A DNA stretch of 64,000 nucleotides, taken from contig OX463779.1 of the NCBI GenBank assembly GCA_949825025.1, positions 26,022,816-26,086,815 on the forward strand, written 5' to 3'. The position numbers and the translations under genes were made by a program. The stretch comes from Siphlonurus alternatus (Eukaryota; Arthropoda; Insecta; Ephemeroptera; Siphlonuridae). Below the pieces are notes generated by a model, which saw nothing but the letters and a program-made list of their open reading frames with translations, had not been told where the DNA came from and searched no databases. Positions 23,680 to 37,404 of the stretch are shown one piece after another (the stretch's first letter is position 1; each line of letters starts with the position of its first letter).

Positions 23680-23935
23680 GGATGTTTGGTCGCAGGATAT
23701 TTGGTCGCAGGATGTTTGGTCGCGGTATTTTGGTCGCAAGGATGTTTGGTCGCAAGGATGTTTGGTCGCAAGGACGTTTGGTCGCAAGGACGTTTGGTCG
23801 CAAGGACGTTTGGTCGCAAGGACGTTTGGTCGCAAGGACGTTTGGTCGCAGGGATGTTTGGTCGCAAGGATGTTTGGTCGTAAAAGGCCGGATGTTTGGT
23901 CGCAAGGATGTTTGGTCGCAAGGATGTTTGGTCGC
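23680..23935 (+). repeat. 16-bp minisatellite array, left arm
   Basis: About 16 units of GGATGTTTGGTCGCAA and variants (GGACGTTTGGTCGCAA predominates in the middle). The array is interrupted once at about 23880-23890 by TAAAAGGCC. It ends at GGTCGCA before AT-rich sequence. The repetitive Arg-Pro-Asn / Gly-Arg-Lys open frames on both strands are products of the repeat. Confidence 0.95.
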
Positions 23936-24761
23936 ATAATAAAGTAATTTAAATTAATTTTTTTTGCCCTTTTTTTCTTTGTGCATCAAGCTCATAAGGG
24001 TGCATTCTAGATTGTTTAAACTATTTAACAATAAATTCTTTTGAATTTTTGTATTTCTTTATTGTTAAATGAATATTTTATCAAATTATTTTATTTACTT
24101 CAAAATACATCAAATGCCAAAAAAAAAAGACAGTTCAATCTGCTCATAGGTTGCATGAGCTCGTAGGTAATTTCGATGATAATGACATTATTCATTACCT
24201 TCGAGGAATTGCCCACAATTTCACCTTCTAGTATGGTCATTACTGCTTTCTCTATCAAATAAAAACTATTTTTTATGTGAAATTTGGTATTTAGTTTATA
24301 AAAAATAATATTAATGTTATGTGAATTGTTTTTTTGTTTAATTCGAAAAAAATACATAATTTATCTTATCGTATTATATAGTATATTATAACATAAATTT
24401 TTTTACATTTTTATTGATTAAATTCATTAAATTACGTTATAAGTTTCAAAATAGATGGTACAAAGTACATAATTTTTTTCATGTTGTAAGATAGTATTTG
24501 TGATGGATTTTCTATGTCATTTAAAATAATGAATAAATCTATACTAAATGATTATTTACTTAAATTATTGTGTGCCTCTTTGTAGCCTATATATGATTTT
24601 GTCCGATACTAGTTTAAAATTTTAAGTGCTATTATACAGCATAACCATTCGTGGCTTTATGATTGGTGCATTATTTGACCATACTTATCACGAAAAAAAA
24701 AGTAGCCTACACTGCCTTTCAATAATTCATAATTATAATTCTTATAATTAATAGTTAAAAA

Positions 24762-24985
24762 TCCTTGCGACCAAACATCCTTGCGACCAAACATCCTTGC
24801 GACCAAACATCCTTGCGACCAAACATCCTTGCGACCAAACTTCCTTGCGACCAAACATCCTTGCGACCAAACATCCTTGCGACCAAATATCCTTGCGACC
24901 AAACGTCCTTGCGACCAAACATCCTTGCGACCAAAATTCCGCGACCAAACATCCTGCGACCAAACATCCTGCGACCAAACATCCT
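24762..24985 (-). repeat. 16-bp minisatellite array, right arm
   Basis: About 14 units of the same repeat in reverse orientation (CCTTGCGACCAAACAT). Compared with the left arm it mostly keeps the ATG form of the unit and lacks the TAAAAGGCC interruption, so the arms have evolved separately in their inner parts while the outer 60 bases remain nearly the same. Confidence 0.95.
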
Positions 24986-25270
24986 AGACCCATCAGTGAG
25001 ACGTAAGCAGCAACTCAACGCACATGTTATTAAAGCTTCATCGCAAATTTCATGTATAATTAATTTCCCATGATATTCTCGGCTTCAAGTTAGGACACGT
25101 CTAGCACGCGCATGCAACTGGGACTCACACTGACAACAATGGTTTTGGGGGGAGCTAGTGCCCTGACATACGGATGAGCGAGCGCCGGGGGCGACTGTAG
25201 GCTGTTGTGAGGTAACGTGATTATTACACACAAATATATAATTATCTCACGTCTGCACCAGCCTGCTCTG

Positions 25271-25294
25271 CTCTCTCTCTCTCTCTCTCTCTCT
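25271..25294. repeat. Short (CT)n microsatellite
   Basis: 24 bp of CT in a wider pyrimidine-rich stretch (about 25250-25335). Confidence 0.9.
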
Positions 25295-27098
25295 TCACCC
25301 TCTCCCACTCGGTCCCCCTCTTGCCACACTTTTTCTCATTCCAAAATGTTTCATTGTTACCAATTTTACCCCAACACAGTACATGTGTTACTATCTCTTA
25401 TTGTTTCTTTACTTTTTTTAAATAAAAAGTAAAAAAAACATACCCTGCATGACAGAGTTTATGTATTAATTTTGTGAGTATTTTTTTTTAAACATAATAG
25501 TAACTGGGAAAAAAACTCATTAAATTCATCCATAATATGGTTTTAATTATATTTTATATATGACATGGATTAGTATGTAATTAGTGTTTATTTATGATAT
25601 ACTATTATATTATATTTAACGTAAATAAATGTTATCATTAATTATAGTAATAAAATTTTAATCAGAATTATAACAATACAAACTGCAGGACTTGTAATAA
25701 CCTGCCATCAGTGAGAATTTGTGACCTCACCTAGTTGCTTCCTATGACGTCATGATCATGTAGTAGCTCTTAATTCCTATTCTTGGTGTGTTACAAGGAG
25801 GATATTTATTATCTTTCTTGGTATGTAGGATGCAACGACGTTTGCAAGACTGCCCTCTTCCATGTATTCCATATTTAATGTCAGAATTCAATTTACTAGC
25901 TGCTGAATCTCTTTATAATATATACATTGGTCTGCATCTTGCTGTGAAACAACAGAAAGTGCAGTAAGCTTTGTATAGCTGACGTGAGTGATTGGCATTG
26001 TTAACCTCCTCTATATAAATGCATCTCACACCGAGTTTGTTAATTATTTTGCATAGTCTAACAAGGATGTGGGAACAATGCAGTTTCTCAGCGGTCGCAT
26101 TGTTTTGTTACTGTTGTTGTGCATTTTAATTGTTATTGTTTAGAACATTAAAAATTTAAAAAAATAACATGTGCAATATACTGTATATGTGGTTTTTTAG
26201 TCTCAGGTGTATGAAATTGACAATAAAGGAAGAGAAAATACATGAACCTTGCTGGTAGAGAAATCCCTAGGGTTTTGTTACTGGTAGGGTCTACATCGGT
26301 AAAAACTCTGTGTGGACAAGAATACAAAGTTACCTAAGGGATTTGAAGTAACATGGTCTGCTGCAAGAGAGGCCAAGCAACTTTGTGACGACTTATGAAG
26401 TTTGAAATGAACTGGGTCCGCAGATCACGCCATTATTTTTAATAAAGAAGAAGCGTTTGAAGTACCAGTTTTAGCTTTGACCATGCAGAAGTTGAAGTAT
26501 GTTTTCCATGAATGCTGGATTCTCTCCCCCCATGCTTGAAGCTTGACCACTGTCCAAGCAAACTGACAACCAAGGCTGACTCTTGAGTCCAACTTACATT
26601 TTGGAATGTCCAGTCCCAACTTAATGTACGTCTCTTAAAGCGAATGCCTCTATAAGTAATTGCATGCAATGTCTTTTGCTCGAGAGTTGATCTTTCAGCC
26701 CTGTGTACTTTTTTTTCTAATATTACTGACTAGTAGTAGAAAATTACTATAGTGTACCATTTCACCATCATTGAGTTCTATATTATACGTTGTTAAGTTT
26801 GGAGTAAAAGTAGTTCAATCAAAAACTTGAAATTATGCTAAATTTCTACTTCTTTCAATATTTTGAGATATACATTCAATTCTACAACTTTTTAAAATAT
26901 AGTGAAATATACATTTTAAAAAAATTAAAAATGAACAAAACATATAATAATATAATTTATGATAAATTTTAAGCAAGAAAATGTTGTATGAAAAGTATAA
27001 AACTTGATGAAAAACTGTTTTCTTCTTTTAAGTTTAATTCTCGTAAAATATAATTTATACATCTCGTAATATAATAAAAAATTATTGTATTGGGTGCG

Positions 27099-27223
<125 letters not shown>

Positions 27224-28073
27224 GAATAATTTTAAATTATAAATTCTTGGAATAAAGCTATTTTTTTATCATTATTTTGTTCATTTATATTTATATTATA
27301 ATAACAAAATTAATTTGTCTAGTTCTAAACTTTTTCCCCAGTTGAGAAGTGGCAATTATTAATTTGAATCTTTTGATCTACAAAAAGTTAATTGCTCATC
27401 CAGATCTTTTTTTATGGTATTTGTTTTTTTATTTATAAAATCAAATATTCGCTTTGAAACAGCCTTTGTCTACAAAAATATCATTTCCGTTTTCAAACTT
27501 GTTTAATTTTTTTTTTTTTTTTATTATTTTGAAGTTAAAGGTAAAGCAATATAACTTTTTGACAGTTCCATTTCAATGATTAATATAAAGGCTAATTTAC
27601 TTTTTTCCTTTTAAACAGTTTTCCATATTGCTGGTTTTTACAAACAACCGTACGTTGACTTTTAACTTGCACTGGTACGACAAACGTTCGAGTGAGTAGC
27701 CTGTGTACCACGCCAAAGCACAGACAATGCAATCATATATTATGCAGCTGCAACAATGCTATATTGCGCGCTGCAGTCACCTATTTTTTGTTGTTGCTGT
27801 TGGATAATATTGTAAATGAGATTGCAAGAAAAAAAATATTATGACAACCATTATTATTTCAACCTCATTTTATAATTAAAATTTGCATCGCATAATATTA
27901 TATAATTAAAATTTATATTTGGTTGTATATTATACGCTATATGCTAATTAAACCTTGTGTACACTTATTATATTTTATGTTAAAAAATGAATTAAAAAAA
28001 AAAACAAAGAAACATGTTTAGAGCACCAATAAAAATAAGATGTGTGATGGAAGATACATTTTTTAAAGGCCCT

Positions 28074-28210
<137 letters not shown>

Positions 28211-31200
28211 TACACAGTATTAAAAAAAATTTATCAGGATATTTAAAATCATCAAATTAAGAAATCATATATGATGACATTAAAAAAAATGTTTGGACTA
28301 AAGGTATGACTATACTGTTGCTGGCTCACGAATTACACGATCTCAAAATAAAATTCAATACTGTAAACTTAAATTTTTGCAGTAAATTAGCATTCAATTA
28401 CCAATATAAAACTTTATTATTATTTTCGCTCTAATTTTCTATAATAATTGACATAATGTTTTATTATATAAAGAATTTACAAAACTGTGCAATGCTGTGA
28501 CAAATTTAGAGACTTAACGTCTGTACATTATCTGACTTTGCCGGCGTCTGAATGAGTGCTGAAAAATGACGTCACTCGTCCCAACATTGAGTAAAATTAA
28601 TTGAAATGTTGTTCCTTTGTTTTATGCCAGCATGTGATGTCACCGTGCTTATAAGCATTAAGTGGCGGCAGGAAAAGTGAACAATATATAGTGTCAAACG
28701 CAGCAGCCAAAGTTAACATTAATGCTTAGTTTTAGTCAACTCTGTATCAACAATGTTTACTGCATAATAAAATATGCTACATTTAATACATCTCGCTCAG
28801 TGCGCATTAATACCCCGACGTTATTTCTCGAGTCTCGTCGTGCCTTGTTAATTGAAGAGGGGGAGGGTTAATCAGCTCGGAAAAAGATCAATAATTAGCA
28901 GCCAAGGTTAAACTCATATTTTCTCCACCACACAAATTTCCAACGTTTCTCTGAATCTAGAAATGAGCTATAGTCTAGATTTATTTATAGATTTTATAGC
29001 AGAATGAATGTGAATCTACTTTTTTCAAATATATATATAAAAGTTTTTATTATTCTAAAAATAAGTTAGTCTAGTAGTATAGCAATTACTTATTATTTTT
29101 TTTTGTTATGGCATGACTGCGTGAATAGTAAAAAAAAGTTGACATTTTGAACGATAGATTAAAATAATTTAATCGCTTCTCATCTTTTATTAGCAAATTA
29201 AATTTGTGTCACTTCCTCTTATAGCGGCCAAGGGCAAGACGGTATATAATTTTATTGTTTCCATTAGAAAGTATTAAGCATGTGACAAGACTCTACCATG
29301 CTTTGTACAGTCAATTTAAACTTTTCTGTACAGGTAAATACTGCAATAATATTTATAGTATGCTTTTCTCGACTGAAAATATGCATTTTTTTAAATTTAA
29401 TTTTACGTTAATGACGTTAATGTGCATCAGAAACAAAAAACTTTGCGTGATTTTTTTTTTTTTTTCTATTGAGTCCCTTTCTCAAGACGGTAATGTATAA
29501 TCGAATGTTGGAACATTGAAACGTTAAAGCTAAAGGTTTTATTTCAAATATTGAGACTTTGGGGGATCAAAATTTTGAAATATTCACACTTCCGGTTATT
29601 TGCCTCGTTAATTGAACTGCGGAGCGAGCAGCAAAAAATCTTATGAACTCCTTTACTCTTGCATGACTAGCACAAAGTAGTTACTCAAAAACTGTACTCT
29701 GTATAGCAAAATCGTTGTTATCTGATTCTTCAGTCCCAGCGTACTTTACACTATGCGTGCATGTACATCCTATGAAAACGGAGCTTTTATATTTCTTGTA
29801 CGGCAAAATAAAGAAGCTTGCATCAGCACGCAGTGTCGTGTGTAGGGCCAAGGCCGTCGCGACCTTCGCAACTTCTACTGATGCTGCAGGATTTCCAGGA
29901 AAGTGTGGGCTCTTACATCATTGCATCTTCTTCCTTCAAACTTTACATGTGAAAACACTACAGAAAGCATCTTAATGTACACTTTAGGACAGTGGGAACG
30001 CTCAGATTGTGATCACGCAGCCTGTGTCAAACTTGATGGGAATTAAAATCTCTGCAGTGCTATCAAATCAGACCGAGTAACGTTCGGCCCAATACGAGGT
30101 GTATATTAATTGATATAAAAATCAGGTGGTACTTCTTTACTAAATTTATTACAATTAATAATATCATACTAAAAATTCAATATAAAATTAGGTAAATGAA
30201 ATAGCAAGCATAAAATAATAATTTTGCCAGCCCTAAAAGTGTGTGACAATGTTTATCACAGCCTCAAAACTTCACTCTTGACACTGAAAAGGACAACCAA
30301 TGACATATCCTGGGTGCCAGGCTGCATTTCCTGACATTGTACCGTCAAAGTCACTTAAAGCCACGTTTGCTGTCGTTTTAATGCACTAGACGAACAACTA
30401 AATGTAGCCAGGTTTCTCGTTTTGTTGCATGATGAAGCTCCCTCGCGTGCAGTGCCAGCAACTTTATCAGTTGATATCACAATACAGTGTACCCTAGTTT
30501 GATTTGCTTCTTTCGAGTCAATACAGAAATTCCAGTTTTGGGATATTGACATAAAAATATTTTTTTAAATTATTAATTCAAAAACAACGTAAAGCACCTT
30601 ATTTCTTTACATTTAAAATATCACATAAGTGTTTAAACAAAATCTCGTTACGATGCCGTTAGTTTATTGCAAATAATAATAATAAGATATTAATAGTTTC
30701 TATTTAAAATGTGCATTGCATTTTTTGTTTTATGTCTACTTACAATATGGTGCATTGTTTATATATTTAGAATATACAATTAAGAGGGTAAGCTATATCC
30801 TTCAGTAAAAATTATAAATATTTAAAAACAAATTACAGTTTAACGAAACAAATCAAAGGTGAGAGTTTGTTCCCAGGGGCATTCGCCTCATTAAATTATC
30901 ACCTTCGTGAAACTAAAAGTGCTTCTCACAGCTGCATGGAATTGTGTTTGCAAGAGAAAGTTTATCCTTATAAACTATCAAAATGACATTCAATTAGTTA
31001 AATAAGGATGATGATAACTCGAAATATAATAATATTCAAGGACTATACTATTATTATTATTTATTACGAGTGAGTCAGCCGAAGAGAATATATGTGTATA
31101 TATATTATATATATATATATTGGTGCGACCACACTATCAGAAGTTTCCTCGTTTCCTCAGTTATTGCGATAGGTCTAATCGTAAATACACCATCAGATTA

Positions 31201-33187
31201 TAATAAATTGTTATATTTTCCTTGTGTTGCCTGTACAGATGGTTCATCTGATTATTGATTCATGAATCGATTAAATATTTCCGAACAGAGCTTATGTCTG
31301 TATCATCTGTTATTTGTTAAGGTATAGTACTTAATAATTTATCTATATTGTAATAACGTAATAACCTTCCCCACAACCTACAATATAGGTTGCAACATTA
31401 TTTAATTATGGCAAAAATATTTTCTTTTGAAGGGCATTGAAGGGTAAATATTCACAAATTTCATTACTGATTTCTTCGACTATATATTATTGTGTTGTGT
31501 GTGTGAAACATCGTTAGTTTTTAGATTTATTATTCTCTTTATACTGCGTCTTGTAATACACCAAAGAAAATAAAAAGATTTTGCAAAAAAAGAAAAAAAA
31601 ATACACATGCATGTACAAGAAATAAATTTGGCAACACTTCACAGCAAATTTTAAAATAGAAGTTCTCTAATCTTATAAATCTGTAGAGCCTGAAGTAATT
31701 ATGATTTTCATTTTGATTGTAGTATTTTTGGAAAAGTGACTTGAAAAACAAAAGAAATATTAACATTTTTATAATTAATAACTTTGTTTAACCTGCAAGT
31801 GTCAGAATAGATAATTAAGAGAGTTGTTAATTGTCTACGAGAAATGGACTTATTTTGGTCCACACCGATGACAAGCGAGCTGACTTCACACCTTCATACA
31901 AGACGTAAACACGTGTTACCAACGCTGCACGCCCTGAGTAACTCCTCATCGTTATATTTATTTATTGATTCACTCGTGCACGATAAACTTCCTGCTGCAT
32001 AATTCATCTTGCAAAGAAATATGCCACATTCTTTTTGCTCCGTATCTGTCATGTCTCATGTAATGTTCTCTTTTCAATATAGTATAATGATATGTTATTT
32101 ATTAAAATATACATTTTTTTCTATGCTATAGCTTTATAAATGTCCTCTATTTTTTTTTATGTATATCTTACATACTTGCATAGCATTTTTGTTCCTTTGT
32201 CAAATACCAACAACAACTGACAGTTTTGTTTTTTCTAAGCTATAAATTTAAAAATTATTATAATTTTTATGCATACAAAAATGAAAGTTTATAACATACA
32301 TACATAACATGACGCCATATCCCTTTACAGGGTAAACCAGCAGCATTATTACCTCGGCCGTCTACAAATTGCCCTCCAAAGCACTCGATTCTTGCATACT
32401 CTACTTGCTTCAGAAATACTCATAACACGTTTATAACAATTAATAATAACAATAAAAGATAAAAGACAAGAAATAACAAATAAAACAAAAGATTAATACT
32501 AGGAGTTGTACATTTTTTTTTTTTTACAACAAACTTCTAATTAACACTTGTAAATTAGTTGTTTTAATTTATAATAGTGTTAAAATAATTTTAAAGTACA
32601 AAATAATGAAAGTGAAAACATGTTAATACAATATTATTCTTGTTCGTTAAATTAGCGTTTTTATAATGTTTTTGTTATGTGTTGGTTTGTGTGGAGATAT
32701 TTGCCAGGTACAATTAAGCCTTCACTGCTATTCTGGGTCCAGGGTGGAATGTGCCAAGAATAATAATTAAGGCGACGGCTTGCTCGTAGGAAGAGGAGGC
32801 AGCATTGTGTTATAGCAACCCACATCACGCGTAACGCCCCTAATGTAATCTCACAACGCGTGATTGTTATCACCGCTTGAATCGCCCTTGATTGCATTGT
32901 CAGCAACAATTAAACAACCCAGCACTGTTCTTGAGAATAAGTTTAGAGGACTGAAATTGAGCCAGGTTCCTTTTTTTAAAAAAACAACTTTCATCAAAAA
33001 ATTTTTCATTCGCTGCTTATTTAACGTAAAGAAACCACGTTTTGTGATAAACAATAGTATGTATTAATTACATTAAAAAAATGTAGACTTAAAATAGCCT
33101 TTAAATAGTTACTTTTAGTTTATTGGAAAAGAAAAAAAATGCTTATAGAATATTAAATTGAATGTTTTATTTTCATTTCTTTAACAA

Positions 33188-33511
33188 TGGAGTATCGACC
33201 TCAATTTTTTTTATTACAGAAATAGATACAGGGTGAAAAGTTATGCTACCCTGATTTTTTTCAGATTTTGTAGAGCCCGGGAAGTATTTTTAAAAAAATA
33301 TTGAAAGTTCTTTTTGTGACGTCACGAGACGCCGCTCCTTAAGAAAAAGATAGGACTTTCCGCCTCGTGACTTCACAAAAATTCAATAATTTCAATAGTT
33401 TTTTAAAAATAGTTCCAGGGCTCTAAAAAATCTGAAAAAAAATCAGGGTAGCATAACTTTTTACCCTCTATCCATTTCTGCAATAAAAAAAAAAATGAGG
33501 TCGATACTCCA
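33188..33511. mobile_element. Palindromic MITE-like element, about 324 bp
   Basis: The left arm starts TGGAGTATCGACCTCA and the right arm ends with its exact reverse complement. Further inside, GGGTGAAAAGTTATGCTACC pairs with GGTAGCATAACTTTTTACCC and TTTTTGTGACGTCACGAG with CTCGTGACTTCACAAAAA. The centre is near 33350. No coding capacity; no unambiguous target duplication seen. The left arm carries a perfect CRE (33317-33324), the right arm a one-base variant. Confidence 0.75.
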
Positions 33512-36500
33512 CTGTGGAAACAAACTTCTTTGCGTCTGGTTTCTGATATTGTCAAAGTATAAAATATAGCAGGTTAACAGTGACCACATCAAATGCAACG
33601 TAAAAAAAGACATGAATAGCACAAACATTTATATCTGATTTTGAGACGAAAGGATTTAAGTATCGGTACTTTACCATTCAGTTTACGTTTATTTTGTGAG
33701 AGCTAGGCCATAAATTTTTATGTTGTATACTTTATAATACAAAGTACAGCGTTGACGTATAAATCACAGCACAGCTAGCTTCCACGTTTTATTCAACTAC
33801 CAATATTTTTGTATTCTTGGGTGGATAATTAACGTTTTTGGCATGAAAATATTATGTTGTCTAAGCTATACGTTACTTTAATCTATACTGTACAACAACA
33901 TTCAATAAATTTATATTCATTCAATTAAAAAACATATACTGTAGTGTACGGTAATTTTTTATTGCTCTATAAAATTCAATTTCAAAGTATAAATTGAGCT
34001 GTATAACAATTACATGTAAATTAAGCAGTACTCGTGCTTTTTTATTATGGCTGCATGTTGATAAAAAAAAAACACTCCCGCATATCCAACCACTCTCATT
34101 TACACATAAGCAAGAACACATAATTTCAATTACTATGGTATTTTGTTTTTGTCAACATTAGTAGTGCTGGCAGAGCGCCCTTTTAGATGCCCCAATGATC
34201 AGCTGGCTTCCTCAAGGCAAGGCACTAAATCCAACGGCGTTCATTATACCTGTCGGACAAAAAATATCAGAGCCAACCACATAGCATTATTATTATTTTT
34301 ATTATTATAAAGCGTGTGTACGGATTATGATAATTTATTTCACCTGTTACACAAAAACAACGTTAAACAATTATTAATAAATTTCAGTTACGTAAATAAA
34401 ACATTCTTCCTTTTTTTCCCCACTTACTTGTTAGAGATTAAACTTTTATTAGTCTAAAACAAAAATGATACGGAGATGTTGTATCTTTATACTAGGAATA
34501 TCAATCTCTTCATGCTCAGCTGTTAAAAATACAACATCTACCTTGTCTAAGTCTAAACTAGAGAACAAAATGTTCTACAAGCTAAAAAGAAAGACGTAAA
34601 GAAAAAAAAAATCTTCATTCCTTCGGGGTGAGGGGTGAGGTCTACAATGTCACTTATCATTCAGCTCTTATCAATTTTCCTTTGTAGGGAGGACAAACAG
34701 AGCAATGTTGCCAACATGTTAGTAACCATTCTTCCATATCTTTAAAAATTTTCTCTCTGCTTCTCCTCGGTACATGATATATATTTTATTATTTTTATTT
34801 GCAATGTTGTTCATTTTTTGAATACTCTCTCGCTTTAAAGGTGAACATTTTGAATTCTGCGCCCTCTTCTCTCTTCATTTTGAGAACTAAATTATGTTTA
34901 GAGGTGTCAAATTTAGTGGTAATTCAAGGGAGACACGAGTTGAACATGCCATGCGTTTCAAGTTTTAATTAAGGGAATAAAAAAATGTTACTGAATTATT
35001 TTATGTATATGTTAGTACAGTACACGAATATAACTTTAATCATGCACAATAGTAAAATTAACTTCAGTGTTTTTTTTTCTTGTTTTTTTTTTTTTTTTTT
35101 AATAATACGATACTTAATTTAAAAAAAAAATGTCCATTGCACATAAAATGACGCAGGGTTTATAAGATAATAATGCTAATTGACAAATTAAACGTCCTGT
35201 TATAAAATGAAGTGTCAGAAATAAATGATAAATGGCGCAGCGCTCAGACACCAAAACTAATTTTAAACTCTACTTCACGTCATTTAAAATCAGCTACGAA
35301 AATATTATAGGAAGAAATTTTCAATCTATCAAGTGAAGTATAATATTATTATCGTTTTTTTTTTTTTTCAAGAGTCAATGTATCTAGTAAAAGAAGAATA
35401 TTATGCTTTTTTTTCAGGATATGTTAAACTGTTTCTGCTTCTGTTGGGTAAAGAATCTATGCTCCAAAAAAAATCTCTATATGTTCATGGCACTTTCAGT
35501 TCTTCCTGCGTCATATGGGCCATTTGTGGTAGACGCTGGCAGCTCGTATATACCTCTTGAAATTAATGGTAGCACCTGCGCCATCGTTTTGAAGTCTTAA
35601 AACTATAATGTGAACATGGTCATACGGACATGCTTTTTGTATGGTTGCTGACAGTCATACAGACATGATATTTCTAAGACCACCTCTCTTTATATTACGT
35701 ACACTTATAAAAAATAAAACGGTCAAGTCATAACAAATAAATTCTGTTTGTTGCTATATATTATATTTTCACTACACAAGTTAATCCCAAACACTGTAAC
35801 AATTTAGTGATATTTTATTATTATTCAGCCAAAGTCTGTGGTGTAATTTATTCGCAAGTTGCCCCTTGTGGTTCGAGCACTTGCGATACCTCAAGTGGAC
35901 ATGCACAATCCTCCTCATATCTCGCTACAAGCGGCGCTAATCCCACTTTATAACTACGGGTGCAGTAATAAAAGCTGGTAGCAGCCACCAATATATGTAG
36001 GCAAACCGCAACATTCAAACAAAATATTGCTTGCAGGCAATCAACATTATTATTACCAGCAACCATATAGAACAACAATGAAAGATTTTTACCGGGAGTA
36101 ATAGTGAAATCTATGCTATATATGAAAAAAAAATGCACCTTAACAATTTATAATCTGGATGCATTTTAAATGAAAAATTATTTTCGGACTTTTTTTTTTT
36201 TTTTTTTAGCTGTTTAACTGAACCCTAGTATAGGGTACTGGCCACAATTAAGTGACTGAATTGAATTTAACCTCCCGGCTCTTCGGACTATTTGACTAAT
36301 TATAGTTGAGAATTCAAGATTGCTGTGAAGTAAAATTTCAACAGACTGCATGACGTGTGGTTAAATTAAATTCAATTTTTCAGCGATTTTAATGAGTAAT
36401 TGTGATGTCGCGCGGGCGTCCTGTATGTATATTGCTCCTACACTGCTTGTCATATTTAATGTCATTTTCGTCGTGTCTGTCTTGTTGTCAGTTATTGGTA

Positions 36501-37276
36501 ACGACCCCTCATTGACGGAACACAAGCAAAAAGACTCCCGTACGTTCGCGACAAAAAAAGCGCTGACTCAATGCTAACGGGCGATACTTAACGCTGAGAA
36601 AGGGTCTTTAGTTAGTTACCTTTTTTAAAATTTATAAGCTCTTTCTAGGAGTATTGACAATACTTATAAAAATCTTTCTCGCATTTCAAAGGAATTCAAT
36701 TTATTTTATATTATGGTGAAAATAGGCATGGAAATTCCATTAATTGTAAGGAAAAAATAAACTTGGATCCAAATTTATTGATTCACATTTTCTTCATGCA
36801 CTTGCTCATATCTGGAGGGGTTTAAAAGTATGCTATGTTTAAATATATAATTTATTATTAATTAAATTTAACTCTGCAATATTCTGTGAGAGAGTAAAAA
36901 TGTCATGAAAAATATTCTTTCTTATATACAATAGTTTTTAATTAAACAAAATCGTTGTGGTATTTCTATTGATCTTACTTAGAATTCAGTATATTTATAT
37001 TATATTATGTATTCAATGTTTTTTGTTGGTGAATTTTTATGAAGTTCAAATTTAGTGTCCTTTATTAATTAATATACAAATATTCGGTTTTCTTCTTGCA
37101 AGCAAAACCTATATTCCTATAGCTATGTTTGTTAGCATATGTATACCATTTGTGTGTTTAGCGGTACAAAGGGTAAGAATGCCCGTCATTTTCAGCAAGG
37201 TTCTAATGTAAATAAAGAAAGGTCGAATGAAATACTGCATGCAAAGTAGTAATGTTTTGGCGTTTGTTAATTTCAG

Positions 37277-37404
37277 AGCTGGAGCGCGTGCAGACGAGCG
37301 GCCGTGTGTGCCGAGAGGAGAAGCGCTCGTTTGCAGACATCACCAAGGAGAAGCCCATCAAGGTGTCAGTGCGTGTACTGGTACCCATCAGGGAACACCC
37401 CAAG
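37277..37404 (+). CDS. KHDRBS-like: Exon 1 seen: QUA1 end and start of KH domain
   Basis: This exon encodes about 43 residues: ELERVQTSGR, which matches the end of the QUA1/linker region in insect quaking-related proteins, a charged linker, then KPIKVSVRVLVPIREHPK, the first beta strand of the STAR KH domain. The acceptor is tttcag; I start the exon at 37277 with the two bases AG completing a codon begun upstream (GAG, Glu, would fit relatives). A start at 37279 after the next AG would be phase 0 and cannot be excluded. The donor is CAAG|gtaact, phase 0. Base composition is clearly richer in G+C than the flanks. No plausible initiator Met lies in this exon, so at least one 5' coding exon must exist upstream; none was found in the preceding 37 kb. 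Confidence 0.9.

Larger units (their letters stand above)
23673..24991. mobile_element. Fold-back element with minisatellite arms and a 9-bp target duplication
   Basis: Two inverted arrays of a 16-bp unit (GGATGTTTGGTCGCAA) form the ends of a 1319-bp unit. The 9-mer ATCAGTGAG stands in direct orientation immediately outside both ends (23664-23672 and 24992-25000), which is the signature of a transposition target duplication. The ends read GGGAGCCGGATG and, inverted, GGGTCTAGGATG. Unit variants come in the same order from each outer end: two or three 15-bp units, then an aberrant CGGTATTTTGGTCGC / CGGAATTTTGGTCGC unit, then 16-bp units. The 0.8-kb centre (23936-24761) has no transposase. Tandem-repeat arms with 9-bp duplications are known from Drosophila FB elements and some Mutator-like elements; membership here is inference. 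Confidence 0.8.

Noticed and set aside
23625..23947. Repetitive frames reading RPNILATKHPCDQTS-type or FGRKDVWSQG-type peptides, both strands and both arrays
   Set aside because: All are translations of the 16-bp minisatellite in shifting frames; 16 is not a multiple of 3, so no constant protein repeat is favoured.
23664..25000. CRISPR array reading of the short tandem repeats
   Set aside because: Units are directly abutting with no unique spacers, and the genome is eukaryotic; it is a minisatellite fold-back.
26425..26669. Minus-strand frames that look faintly like part of a transposon protein
   Set aside because: I could not name a motif, and both overlapping frames are short; not enough to call a pseudogene.
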